Shown: positions 1 through 7,437, counted from the first letter of the stretch. The stretch is 18,613 bases of DNA from Lachnospiraceae bacterium (GCA_009774345.1 VSNR01000085.1:1-18613), one strand, 5' to 3'. Notes: generated from the letters alone by a model not told the origin. Made by a program: numbers and translations.

Positions 1-290
1 ATTTTCGTCTTTTTATACAAAATATTTGTTTGCTAATTCTTCGCAGTTTTTCCACAAGAAAGCCCGTTCATTGTTGTGGATATTGTGGATAAATCGGTGT
101 ATAACTTAATTTTACGCAGATATTTTCCTTTTTCTATGTGGATAAATTGTGAATGTATTAAAGAATAACTGTTATCGTATAGCACATTATTCTAATTTTT
201 TTGTGCATATTTTTATTTACAATTTAAAGCATTCTTAAAATGCTTTTGAACAGGAGACGCTACAGACTGTGAAAGCTGTGTCAAACCAAC
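1..290. other. AT-rich gene-free region with a DnaA-box cluster
   Basis: No gene is supportable here. The region is strongly AT-rich and carries several matches to the DnaA box TTATCCACA. There are two perfect copies on the minus strand (84-92 and 137-145), an abutting one-mismatch copy ATATCCACA (75-83), a looser TTATACACC (96-104), and an opposite-strand TTTTCCACA (48-56). Such density is typical of oriC or of DnaA-controlled promoters. A weak 8-bp stem (226-233 with 239-246) lies at the right end. Since the adjacent gene ends at 341 and is terminated at about 300, this is probably the upstream region of a gene beyond position 1. Function is inferred. Confidence 0.6.
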
Positions 291-330
291 AAAAAATCAA
301 AAAAAGAAGGATAATCCCATTATCCTTCTC
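291..330 (-). terminator. Intrinsic terminator of the NlpC/P60 gene
   Basis: A perfect 11-bp inverted repeat (305-315 with 319-329, 3-nt loop) is followed on the minus strand by seven T, then GA and six more T. It begins about 11 nt after the stop codon of the NlpC/P60 hydrolase gene. This is a textbook rho-independent terminator and marks the end of that transcription unit. Confidence 0.93.
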
Positions 331-340
331 TCAAAATTTC

Positions 341-2128
341 CTAGAAAATTCTTCTCACTGTCAAAATATTACGATATGTTGCGCTGGACACGATGATTCC
401 TGTTCTGGATGTGCTGGCATGCACAATCTGACCATTGCCGACGTAGAGCCCTACATGACCAGAGTAGCATACAATATCACCGGGCTGCGCATTTTCAAGC
501 CCTCCAACATCATATCCCTTACTTCTCAGCGCAGATGACGAATGTGGCAGACTGACACCAAAATTAGAATACACACTCATCACAAAACCTGAGCAGTCTG
601 TACCGTTTGTAAGGCTGGAACCTCCATATACATACGGATTTCCTACAAACTGTGTCGCATAGTTAATGACAGCTTTTCCCATCTCACTGCCTGCTGATGA
701 AGCTGCGGTTGTTCTGGCCGCATCTATTGTGACTTGATTTGCCTCAGACTTCTGCTCCTGTGCCTCTGCCTGCCGCTGCGCTCTCGATGCCTCAGTCGCT
801 GCCGCTGCTGCCCTTGCCTCCTCGCGCGCTCTTGCTTCCTTGGCAAGTCTTGCTTCCTCTTCTTCTCTGGATTCCGCATGTACAAAGTCCGTTCTAAGAT
901 TTACATAGTCTCTTGAAACGTAGCCGTCACCTTCCTCGATGGCAATCTTAACCCATCCATCCAGTTCTTCCACTACAACCAGCTCTTCTTCAATTGGCAC
1001 AAGACCCAGCACTGAGGATTCCGTGCTCGCTTCCTGACGTACTTTGAGTGTCGTGGTATTGACAATTGCATAGGTTGTCCCAACCTCCTTGGCAAGTGCC
1101 TCTGCTTCCTCACCAACGACGCAATACTCACCCTTTACATAGCCTGTACAATTTCCTGATACAATCTTGTACCAGCCGTCTTTCTCTTCAATAAACTCAC
1201 CAACGGACTTGTCATACAGCTTGCCGACAATCTCGCCTTCCTCACTCGGAAGACTTCTGACATTCACATAATTGGTCACTCTTGCGATGACAAGGCCCGA
1301 AAAATCCTGCGCATCTTCCTGCGTCTCGGTCTCTATTTCTGTCTCAGTCTCGTCTTCTGACTCCACTTCAACATCGTCATATGTATCCAATGCTGAAAAT
1401 CCCGCACTGGTTTCAAAATCATCTTCTGTTGATGCTTCGGTGGTCTCCTCCTCTGAACTGCTTTCTGTCGTATGCTCTATATCAGTTGTCTCACGAACAG
1501 AAGATTCTGATTCAGACGACTCTGTATGGAAAGATTCCACTTCTGTAGTCTCCTGAATCCCTGGCTCCTGTTCGGAAATTTCTTCATCAGATCTTGTCTC
1601 ATCAGTATCTTTTTCTTCTAAAACAGGCTCACTGCTATTTTCTCTCAGAGAAGTCTCTGTCTCAACTGCTTCCTGCTCTAGCGTTCCCCATCCAAAAGTT
1701 TCCCGCTCTGACTCATAAGTGCTGCTTGATTCCTCATCAAACTCACTGGTGTCGGATTCTATAAACTCCGTCTCTATCTCACTGATCGCCTCGCTCAGTT
1801 CCTGTACAAACTCTGTCGATACCTTTGCAGTTGCTTTTTTTGTATTTGACATCACAACACTGCTCGGTGCTTCTGTCAGCGCAACTTTTTCAGATGCCAG
1901 CACGATATTGGGCTGCAACCCTGAAGCACTCTCAAGATAGGCAATGTTCTGAACCACTTCCACCTGAAGATCCTGTATAGTACTGCTGTCATCCAATACA
2001 ACTGCAACTCCCGCCGCAGGCACGTCTGACGAATGATTCAGCTTCGCTTCAAGTGTCGTCTGGTAGCCGGATAACGAAAGTGTTCCTACAAGGGCACATG
2101 CCGCTGCTTTTACGCTGTATCTGTTCAT
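341..2128 (-). CDS. Secreted SH3-SH3-NlpC/P60 peptidoglycan hydrolase
   Basis: Predicted cell-wall endopeptidase of 595 aa; NlpC/P60 enzymes usually cut D-Glu-diamino-acid bonds in stem peptides. Residues 1 to about 28 form a Sec signal peptide with no lipobox. About residues 105-275 are an extremely acidic Glu/Ser/Thr/Asp-rich stalk. Two bacterial SH3 domains follow (about 277-340 and 350-412), both with a DGW..I core. An Ala/Glu/Arg-rich, probably helical linker spans 418-475, and the NlpC/P60 domain spans about 482-595. The expected catalytic triad is visible: Cys512 in DCSGF, His558 in GHVG and His570 in IVHAS. The start is supported by GGAGG 8 nt upstream. The gene is monocistronic, with its own promoter region including a WalR-type site and its own terminator. 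The fold and activity class are secure; substrate preference and the stalk's role are inferred. Confidence 0.93.
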   Translation of the reverse strand: MNRYSVKAAACALVGTLSLSGYQTTLEAKLNHSSDVPAAGVAVVLDDSSTIQDLQVEVVQNIAYLESASGLQPNIVLASEKVALTEAPSSVVMSNTKKATAKVSTEFVQELSEAISEIETEFIESDTSEFDEESSSTYESERETFGWGTLEQEAVETETSLRENSSEPVLEEKDTDETRSDEEISEQEPGIQETTEVESFHTESSESESSVRETTDIEHTTESSSEEETTEASTEDDFETSAGFSALDTYDDVEVESEDETETEIETETQEDAQDFSGLVIARVTNYVNVRSLPSEEGEIVGKLYDKSVGEFIEEKDGWYKIVSGNCTGYVKGEYCVVGEEAEALAKEVGTTYAIVNTTTLKVRQEASTESSVLGLVPIEEELVVVEELDGWVKIAIEEGDGYVSRDYVNLRTDFVHAESREEEEARLAKEARAREEARAAAAATEASRAQRQAEAQEQKSEANQVTIDAARTTAASSAGSEMGKAVINYATQFVGNPYVYGGSSLTNGTDCSGFVMSVYSNFGVSLPHSSSALRSKGYDVGGLENAQPGDIVCYSGHVGLYVGNGQIVHASTSRTGIIVSSATYRNILTVRRIF

Positions 2129-2179
2129 GTCCTAATCCTCCAATTGTGGTATATATGAATCAACTCTAAATATTTCATG

Positions 2180-2208
2180 ATTATAGTAATTATTACAAAT
2201 TTATTACA
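2180..2208 (-). promoter_or_regulatory. Promoter P2 of the NlpC/P60 gene with a WalR (YycF) box
   Basis: On the minus strand, TGTAAT-N5-TGTAAT (half-sites 2203-2208 and 2192-2197) matches the WalR consensus TGTWAH-N5-TGTWAH exactly. A perfect TATAAT follows at 2180-2185. The spacer to the upstream half-site is exactly 17 nt, so that half-site sits where a -35 element would be. WalRK controls peptidoglycan hydrolases in Firmicutes, which fits the gene downstream. The motif is seen directly; regulation is inferred. Confidence 0.72.
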
Positions 2209-2218
2209 CCCATGAAAT

Positions 2219-2247
2219 AAATTATCACAATTTTTGGGATTTGTCAA
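2219..2247 (-). promoter_or_regulatory. Promoter P1 of the NlpC/P60 gene
   Basis: A perfect -35 TTGACA (2242-2247) has two possible -10 elements on the minus strand: TAATTT at 17-nt spacing (2219-2224), or GATAAT with an upstream TG at a short 15-nt spacing (2221-2226). Transcription would start just upstream of the WalR box, so bound WalR could block P1 while acting on P2. The choice of -10 is uncertain. Confidence 0.5.
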
Positions 2248-2280
2248 GATATCTTTTGTATTTTACAGCATTACAATGAC

Positions 2281-2448
2281 CTGTACAGTTATTGTTCACT
2301 CCGTGCCAGTAACGAGTAAAAATCCATGCAAAAATTGCAATACGTACTTCGTTCGTTATGCAAATGGATTTTTACTTTTCAAGCTGTACGTTTTTTCACG
2401 GAATGCGCAGTCCAGCGCATTCCTGCCTGTGAACAGTAACCCTGTACA
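2281..2448. repeat. Nested palindromic intergenic element, possibly MITE-like
   Basis: About 168 bp with several nested inverted repeats. The outer arms (2281-2299 with 2429-2448) match apart from one substitution and a 2-nt insertion. An inner pair of 13 nt (2315-2327 with 2364-2376) is perfect, and a further perfect 9-nt pair (2400-2408 with 2415-2423) encloses a 6-nt loop. There is no transposase or ORF inside. The architecture suggests a small non-autonomous or REP-like dispersed repeat, or a structured 3' UTR of trxB. Whether it recurs in the genome cannot be told from this window. Confidence 0.6.
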
Positions 2449-2472
2449 TCCTGTTTCTCAATGCAAGTTTAA

Positions 2473-3420
2473 TTATTTTGTAATGATTTCATGATTCAAA
2501 AATTCCTGTACGGAATAAACGGCATTGGCGCCGTCCGCAACGGCTGTAATAATCTGGCGCATCGGCTTCTTCCTGATATCCCCGGCGGCAAAAATGCCCT
2601 TGCGCGATGTCGCACAGGTTTCGTCCGCGATAATATATCCTTTCTCGTCCATCTCCACCAAGTCATTTAACAGCGACGTATCCGGCACAATCCCGACAGC
2701 GATAAATACTCCTTCAACGTCCAGTGTATCTTTTCCACTGTTCTTTTTATTATGGATCTTGATGCCCTCCACCATCTCGCTGCCGAGAATTTCCTCGACT
2801 TCACTGTCCCAGATAATTTCCACATTATCTAGAGACAATAGCTTTCGCTGGAGACTTTCTGCCGCCCTGAGCTGGTTCCTCCTGTGGATGAGATACACCT
2901 TTTCACAAATGCCTGCAAGAAAGACTGCGTCCTCCACCGCAACATCCCCGCCGCCAACCACTGCGACCGTACTTTTTCTGTAAAAAGCCCCGTCACAGGT
3001 GGCGCAGTACGATACGCCCATCCCCGCAAGCTCCTTCTCTCCCGGCGCGCCAAGCTGGGAATGTGACGCTCCTGTTGCGATGATGATCGTCCTTGTCTGA
3101 AAATCTCCTTTGTCCGTATGGACGGTGTACATTGTCTGTCCGCCCGAGCAGTCCACTACCCCCTGCACATCTGCCGTGATAAATTGTACGCCAAGTGCAT
3201 CCGCATGTTTTCGAAATGCCTCTGACAAATCACCGCCGCTCATTCCCGGAAATCCCAGATAGTTATCTACCTCATAGGTGCTCAGCACCTGCCCGCCGCT
3301 CACCGGGCTTCTGTCGAGAACTGCCGCCCGAAGTCCCGCACGCACTGCGTAGACTGCTGCGCCCATCCCTGCTGGTCCTGAACCAATTATCAACACATCA
3401 TACATTTCAATTTCCATCAT
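2473..3420 (-). CDS. trxB: Thioredoxin-disulfide reductase
   Basis: Low-molecular-weight flavoprotein that passes electrons from NADPH through FAD to thioredoxin. With the start used here it is 315 aa, normal for the family. Visible motifs are the FAD fold GSGPAG (13-18), redox-active CATC (Cys139, Cys142), NADPH fold GGGDVA (156-161), HRRNQLR (from 179), which fits binding of the NADPH 2'-phosphate, and the C-terminal FAD motif ending GD (Asp281). I chose the ATG at 3420 because GGAGG, lying inside the last codons of the upstream SDR gene, is 6 nt away. The ATG overlaps that gene's TGA as ATGA, implying translational coupling. A longer reading from a TTG at 3426 has poor spacing. No thioredoxin gene is present here, so its partner must be elsewhere. 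Confidence 0.95.
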   Translation of the reverse strand: MMEIEMYDVLIIGSGPAGMGAAVYAVRAGLRAAVLDRSPVSGGQVLSTYEVDNYLGFPGMSGGDLSEAFRKHADALGVQFITADVQGVVDCSGGQTMYTVHTDKGDFQTRTIIIATGASHSQLGAPGEKELAGMGVSYCATCDGAFYRKSTVAVVGGGDVAVEDAVFLAGICEKVYLIHRRNQLRAAESLQRKLLSLDNVEIIWDSEVEEILGSEMVEGIKIHNKKNSGKDTLDVEGVFIAVGIVPDTSLLNDLVEMDEKGYIIADETCATSRKGIFAAGDIRKKPMRQIITAVADGANAVYSVQEFLNHEIITK

Positions 3421-4148
3421 GTCCAACCTCCATCTAATGTTATAATCTGTCCTGTCAGATACTCATTGCCTGTACATAACTGCACCACAAGCGCCGCCAC
3501 CTCCTCCGGGCGTCCAAGTCTGTCCGACGGAATCTCCTGCACCAGCATGTTCATCTCCTCCTCATCGAAACATTTGTTCATATCTGTATCAATGACACCA
3601 CAGGCAACCGCATTTACCTGAATATTACTGGGTGCCAGTTCTTTTGCCAGTGCACGCGTGAATGCATTGATTCCGCCTTTTGATGCAGAATATGCCACCT
3701 CCATCGATGCGCCGACATTTCCCCACACAGACGAGATGTTGATGATTTTCCCACAATGCCGTCTCACCATCTGCGGCACTGCATACCGGCAGGTCAAAAA
3801 ACATGCATTGAGGTTTGTATCCATCACCTCCCGCCACTGCTGGTACGTCATGTCTGTCAGAAGTCCTATATAAGAAATCCCGGCATTGTTTACCAGAATA
3901 TCCAGATAAGGAATATCTTGGTACATCGCTATTACTTTCTCCTCATCGCTGATTGAAAATGCATAACAATAACATTTTATTCCATATTTTTTACAAAGTT
4001 CCTCTGCCAGACTGTCCAGCATCCCAATCTTTTCATGGCAAGTCAGATATAAGTCATATCCTGCCGCCGCAAGTGCTGTCGCGACTGCCCTTCCAATCCC
4101 CCTTGACGCTCCTGTAATGAGTGCTTTTTGCCCCTCTGATGCAGACAT
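3417..4148 (-). CDS. Short-chain dehydrogenase/reductase, FabG-like
   Basis: Classical SDR of 243 aa, catalysing NAD(P)(H)-dependent reduction or oxidation of a carbonyl or alcohol. The cofactor motif TGASRGIG is at 12-19, the structural NNAG at 87-90, and the catalytic Ser140, Tyr153 and Lys157 (YSASK) are all present. The C-terminal half ends with the LTGQIITLDGGW signature seen in FabG-type 3-oxoacyl-ACP reductases. It lies in an operon with an aldolase-like gene upstream and trxB overlapping its stop codon, not in a fatty-acid cluster, so the true substrate is unknown and I give no symbol. AGGAGAGG lies about 16 nt upstream of the ATG and a closer AGGA is also present, so the binding site is less clear than for its neighbours. 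Confidence 0.88.
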   Translation of the reverse strand: MSASEGQKALITGASRGIGRAVATALAAAGYDLYLTCHEKIGMLDSLAEELCKKYGIKCYCYAFSISDEEKVIAMYQDIPYLDILVNNAGISYIGLLTDMTYQQWREVMDTNLNACFLTCRYAVPQMVRRHCGKIINISSVWGNVGASMEVAYSASKGGINAFTRALAKELAPSNIQVNAVACGVIDTDMNKCFDEEEMNMLVQEIPSDRLGRPEEVAALVVQLCTGNEYLTGQIITLDGGWT

Positions 4149-4187
4149 TTCTATCCTGATCCCCTCTCCTTAAAAATTCCTGATTCG

Positions 4188-4223
4188 TCAAAGAAAGCCG
4201 CAGAATGGAACCGCGGCTTCCTT
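4188..4223 (-). terminator. Weak terminator-like hairpin between the aldolase and SDR genes
   Basis: A 7-bp GC-rich stem (4195-4201 with 4213-4219, 11-nt loop) lies just after the aldolase stop codon and is followed on the minus strand by TTTCTTT. The T-run is interrupted, so it probably attenuates rather than stops transcription into the SDR gene. It could also protect the 3' end of the upstream message. Confidence 0.45.
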
Positions 4224-5198
4224 TTAATCTTGTGCAACGACTTCTTTGTAAAACTCAGAATAGTCTTTTCTTTTTTGTTTTGTAAACTCTATCGCAGTAC
4301 GCGGATGCTGGTTTAGAAGGCCTGTCATCATATATTGCAGGTCAAATCCCCATACCACGCCGTCCTCTTTGAGTTTGTTCATATATTTTTCAATAAAATG
4401 GATGACAAAATAGTTATTGTATTTAGGATTGTGAAGGAAACCCAGCAAAAGCTCCATCGGACAATTGCCTGCTCCCCTGCCCATGCCTGAGTAGGTGGCA
4501 TCGAGCCAGTCCACACCGTCGCCAACTGCCTCAATCGTATTGGCGAATGCAAGCTGCTGGTTGTTGTGCGCATGGATGCCCAGCTTCTTGCCATACTTGC
4601 TTGCAAACTCCATATAGGTGTCCGCAATACGCGCAATCTGCTCTGGATACAGGGAGCCAAAGCTGTCAACAATATAGAGCACGTCCGCCGAAGTCTTTCC
4701 CAGTATGTCGAGTGCAACCTTGAGGTCACTCTCCTGTCCGTTCGAGATCGCCATAATATTGCAGCTCACCTCATAGCCTTTCCGCTTGGCATCCTCAATC
4801 ATATCTGCCGCCGCCGGAATGGTATTCAGATAAGTTGCCACGCGAATCAGGTCAATCGGACTCTCCGAACGGCTCACGATGTCTTTCCTGTAATCACATC
4901 TGCCGACATCCGCCATCACTGCGATCTTGAGATTGGTGTCATTATCCCCGACAATCTCACGGATATCATCATCATCGCAGAATTTCCACTTGCCATATTT
5001 ATTCTCGTCAAACATCTCCTTGGAAGACTTGTAGCCCATCTCCATATAATCTACACCAGCCCTGATATTCGCCTCATACAGCGCCCTGACAAACTCATCT
5101 GTAAAATAAAAATCGTTCACCAGACCGCCGTCTCTCAATGTCGCATCGATAACCTTGATGCTTGAACGATAATCCATCAAACTAACAATTTCTTTCAT
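4224..5198 (-). CDS. DRE-TIM metallolyase / HMGL-like aldolase
   Basis: 324-aa protein of the HMG-CoA lyase-like (DRE-TIM) barrel superfamily, which includes 4-hydroxy-2-oxovalerate aldolases and isopropylmalate synthases. The N-terminal DATLRDGG motif (18-25, with Arg22 and Asp23) is the superfamily's catalytic and metal-binding signature. His209 and His211 in GIHAHNN form the conserved HxH metal site. Asp178 in the VDSFG motif is also typical. It is shorter than the synthases and lacks a regulatory C-terminal domain, so a simple aldolase or lyase role is most likely. It is the first gene of a unit with an SDR and trxB. The start is supported by AGGAG 8 nt upstream. The substrate cannot be read from the sequence. 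Confidence 0.85.
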   Translation of the reverse strand: MKEIVSLMDYRSSIKVIDATLRDGGLVNDFYFTDEFVRALYEANIRAGVDYMEMGYKSSKEMFDENKYGKWKFCDDDDIREIVGDNDTNLKIAVMADVGRCDYRKDIVSRSESPIDLIRVATYLNTIPAAADMIEDAKRKGYEVSCNIMAISNGQESDLKVALDILGKTSADVLYIVDSFGSLYPEQIARIADTYMEFASKYGKKLGIHAHNNQQLAFANTIEAVGDGVDWLDATYSGMGRGAGNCPMELLLGFLHNPKYNNYFVIHFIEKYMNKLKEDGVVWGFDLQYMMTGLLNQHPRTAIEFTKQKRKDYSEFYKEVVAQD

Positions 5199-5284
5199 GT
5201 TCTCTTCTCCTACATCGTTTGATTAACAGTATCTGTCCCTAGTATAGCACTACACAGGATAGAGAGTCTATACCAGATTAAGAA

Positions 5285-5313
5285 ATTTTATCACTTTAAA
5301 GCGTAAAAGTCAA
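5285..5313 (-). promoter_or_regulatory. Sigma-A promoter of the aldolase-SDR-trxB unit
   Basis: On the minus strand TTGACT (5308-5313) and TAAAAT (5285-5290) are separated by 17 nt. The -35 overlaps the stop codon of the upstream lipoprotein gene. A second possible element is an extended -10, TGCTATACT, with its TATACT at 5241-5246 nearer the gene but with a poor -35. No intrinsic terminator separates the lipoprotein gene from this unit. Confidence 0.7.
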
Positions 5314-6938
5314 TCCCCATCAAGACCTTTTATGATGGCGTATCTTTTATTCTGTTCATCAAGTGCCATAACAACCTCATCCTCCCCGCTAACATAACGG
5401 GCAATTTCCATACGTCCATCCCCTATGGTACAAACTGCATTGACATCCAACTCCCAGTTCCTAGAAGTGTCTGCTCCTTTTTTCATCAAATACTGGTTCA
5501 TCGCATACACACCCTTCCACTCAAAATCATATACTTGGCTGGCGCTCTCACTGACTGTATATTCTTGAACCGCTGTCACCTTTGTCTGTTCCTCAAATGA
5601 ATCCCAATTTAACATTGTATCATATGAAATTTGTCCCCATCTGACTGTTCCCTTCTTGTTATACTGAAAATCCACCGCCACAATATAAGCGGTATATTCC
5701 TCTATCCCCATATCTACTGCATCACTGTTCACAAGCAGACACAACTCTCTTTTTGGCTCTGCAAACCGTACTGTGACTGCATAGATTCCTGCTCCATCAC
5801 TGTTATAGGAGGCGAAATCCGTCACTGCCCATTCCCCTTTTGGAATATTCGCCTTACTGCCAAAATCCTCGACAATCGCGTTAATTGCACATCGCCAGTC
5901 CCACTCAAAAGCATAACTGCCCATCATCTCATAGGTATCTGAGACACGAGACTGCATGGGATCACATGACACCCACCGGTCTTTTAATACGGATGTACCC
6001 TCTTGTTTGTGTTCCTTTCTATTTTCCATAAGCGCGATCTCTTTTACATAATCTCTGTATATGGGATTTTCCAGACGATGCCACTCTGGCTCTTTTTTCT
6101 CAAGCTGCACGTCCTCAACCTTGTACGCCTTGCGCTGCTTCTGAATAAGCGCCATGACCTCCTCCTGTGTGTAAAGTTTTCCATACTCTTTTTCATACTG
6201 ATGACAGTATTCTTCCCATTTTGAGCGCTCAATTTCCTCCTCTGCCGGCAAGAGGCTGTCGTATGTCTTCTCTCCGATTGTATACGTTTCCCTGTAAATC
6301 CACGCTTCTTCCTTCCCAAATACTTCCTTGGAAACTTTCTGCTCACTGCTGCATTCTTGCTTTTCTTCATAAATCAAGCATGCCCTTCCCGCACTGTCAA
6401 GAACAGTCTCTCCAATATAATTTGTATATGCGCCTCCGCTTCCATTATGCTCTATATAACCATAATAATACAACGCTTTCTGACTTCTCACCCAACTCTC
6501 AAACACATGACGCAAATACAGTTCTCCTTTATCGTACACAAGGATCATCGTCCAGCTTCCATCATCTACAGGAATGGTACCGCAAAATGTTACTGCTAGC
6601 TCCTTCTTCCCATCATTGCCACAATCCAGTTCTGCATACTGAACTGTTTCCATCATCTCAAGAAATACTTCATCAATCAACGTATCACAGACATATTGCA
6701 TGATTTCCTTTAGAAATACCCCATCAGTTGCTGTTTCAGAGAATGTCCCAAGAAAAAATTTCTGCGCTTCTTTTTCGATGTAAACCTTTCGTTCACCGTC
6801 CAAAAACTCCTGAAATGCCTGCTCAATATTCTCTTCCTCCTCTAATGTTATCTTGGACTTTGCCTGCGCATCAGCCTGACATCCTGCACACATGAGACAA
6901 ATACATAAAAGGTACATTAGGCATCTCATTTTCCTCAT
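5310..6938 (-). CDS. Predicted lipoprotein of unknown function
   Basis: 542-aa protein I do not recognise. The N-terminus has a short basic stretch, a hydrophobic core (about 5-17) and a lipobox-like CAGC ending at Cys20, so it is probably a membrane-anchored lipoprotein; the -3 residue is Cys rather than the usual Leu. The mature part is acidic, with many Tyr and Trp residues. It has a Glu/Lys-rich, likely helical middle (about 230-310) and two flanking beta-rich parts, and no transmembrane segment after the signal. The start is supported by GGAGG 7 nt upstream. It sits directly behind the rpsI terminator with no clear promoter, so expression may depend on read-through. Neighbouring genes give no firm clue to its job. 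Confidence 0.85.
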   Translation of the reverse strand: MRKMRCLMYLLCICLMCAGCQADAQAKSKITLEEEENIEQAFQEFLDGERKVYIEKEAQKFFLGTFSETATDGVFLKEIMQYVCDTLIDEVFLEMMETVQYAELDCGNDGKKELAVTFCGTIPVDDGSWTMILVYDKGELYLRHVFESWVRSQKALYYYGYIEHNGSGGAYTNYIGETVLDSAGRACLIYEEKQECSSEQKVSKEVFGKEEAWIYRETYTIGEKTYDSLLPAEEEIERSKWEEYCHQYEKEYGKLYTQEEVMALIQKQRKAYKVEDVQLEKKEPEWHRLENPIYRDYVKEIALMENRKEHKQEGTSVLKDRWVSCDPMQSRVSDTYEMMGSYAFEWDWRCAINAIVEDFGSKANIPKGEWAVTDFASYNSDGAGIYAVTVRFAEPKRELCLLVNSDAVDMGIEEYTAYIVAVDFQYNKKGTVRWGQISYDTMLNWDSFEEQTKVTAVQEYTVSESASQVYDFEWKGVYAMNQYLMKKGADTSRNWELDVNAVCTIGDGRMEIARYVSGEDEVVMALDEQNKRYAIIKGLDGD

Positions 6939-6960
6939 GCTGGTTCCTCCTCTCCATTTT

Positions 6961-7014
6961 CAAAATACAAAAGAGATGTCTTTCGAACTATATAAATCGT
7001 TCAAAAAACATCTC
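6961..7014 (-). terminator. Intrinsic terminator after rpsI
   Basis: A 16-bp stem (6973-6988 with 6999-7014, 10-nt loop), fully paired when two G-U pairs are allowed, is followed on the minus strand by TTTTGTATTTT. It begins about 18 nt after the rpsI stop and ends the rplM-rpsI transcript. The lipoprotein gene starts only some 35 nt further on. Confidence 0.88.
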
Positions 7015-7032
7015 CTGCATTCGCAATATATA

Positions 7033-7437
7033 TTATCTCTTGCTAAACTGTGGTGCACGGCGGGCTGCCTTCAAGCCGTACTTCTTTCTCTCCTTCATAC
7101 GAGGATCGCGTGTCAGGAAACCTTCCTTTTTCAGCACTGGTCTGTAATCTGCATCTGCCTGCAACAATGCTCTCGAAATGCCATGTCTGATAGCACCTGC
7201 CTGTCCTGTATAGCCGCCGCCCTTTACATTTACAAGCACATCAAACTTGTCTACTGTATCGGTTGCTGCCAGAGGCTGACGAACGATCACCTTTAACGTC
7301 TCCAATCCAAAATACTCATCAATGCCTCTCTTGTTTACTGTAATATTGCCTGTACCCGGTGTCAGATATACTCTGGCGATTGATTTCTTTCTTCTACCTG
7401 TTCCATAATATCTTGAAGCATTTGCTGCTTTTGCCAT
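7033..7437 (-). CDS. rpsI: 30S ribosomal protein S9
   Basis: 134-aa S9 of the small subunit, which reaches the P-site tRNA through its basic C-terminal tail; the expected tail ending FSKR is present. The N-terminal GTGRRKKSIARVYL segment and the central GGGYTGQAGAIRHG motif are characteristic. An ATG two codons further upstream (7443) is only 2 nt from the AGGAGG site, so I chose the second ATG, which is 8 nt away. It is co-transcribed with rplM, 30 nt upstream, the near-universal pairing for these two proteins. Confidence 0.97.
   Translation of the reverse strand: MAKAANASRYYGTGRRKKSIARVYLTPGTGNITVNKRGIDEYFGLETLKVIVRQPLAATDTVDKFDVLVNVKGGGYTGQAGAIRHGISRALLQADADYRPVLKKEGFLTRDPRMKERKKYGLKAARRAPQFSKR

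Larger units (their letters stand above)
2129..2472. other. 344-nt spacer between trxB and the NlpC/P60 gene
   Basis: No gene is supported. From the trxB side (right) to the hydrolase side (left), the spacer holds a nested palindromic element (2281-2448), promoter P1, the WalR box with promoter P2, and the hydrolase ribosome binding site. No hairpin with a convincing following T-run closes the trxB transcript, so its terminator is unclear. Confidence 0.7.

Noticed and set aside
226..246. Second terminator left of the NlpC/P60 gene
   Set aside because: The 8-bp stem is AT-rich and lacks a T-run on either strand, and a strong terminator already lies at 291-330.
1..268. Chromosomal replication origin (oriC)
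   Set aside because: DnaA boxes are dense, but no dnaA, rpmH or dnaN is visible and all genes to the right would be head-on to replication from here. I report only the box cluster.
2400..2423. Intrinsic terminator of trxB
   Set aside because: The 9-bp stem is perfect but no T-run follows on the minus strand, so I treat it as part of the palindromic element.
2234..2494. Plus-strand open frame of 86 codons in the trxB-hydrolase spacer
   Set aside because: It runs straight through the palindromic element and into trxB, with no recognisable protein features or binding site.
4566..5165. Plus-strand open frame of 199 codons inside the aldolase gene
   Set aside because: It is antisense to a well-supported gene, has no family resemblance and no suitable ribosome binding site. 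It is a shadow frame.
6167..6703. Plus-strand open frame of 178 codons inside the lipoprotein gene
   Set aside because: It is antisense to a gene with a clear signal peptide and binding site; the composition is that of a shadow frame.
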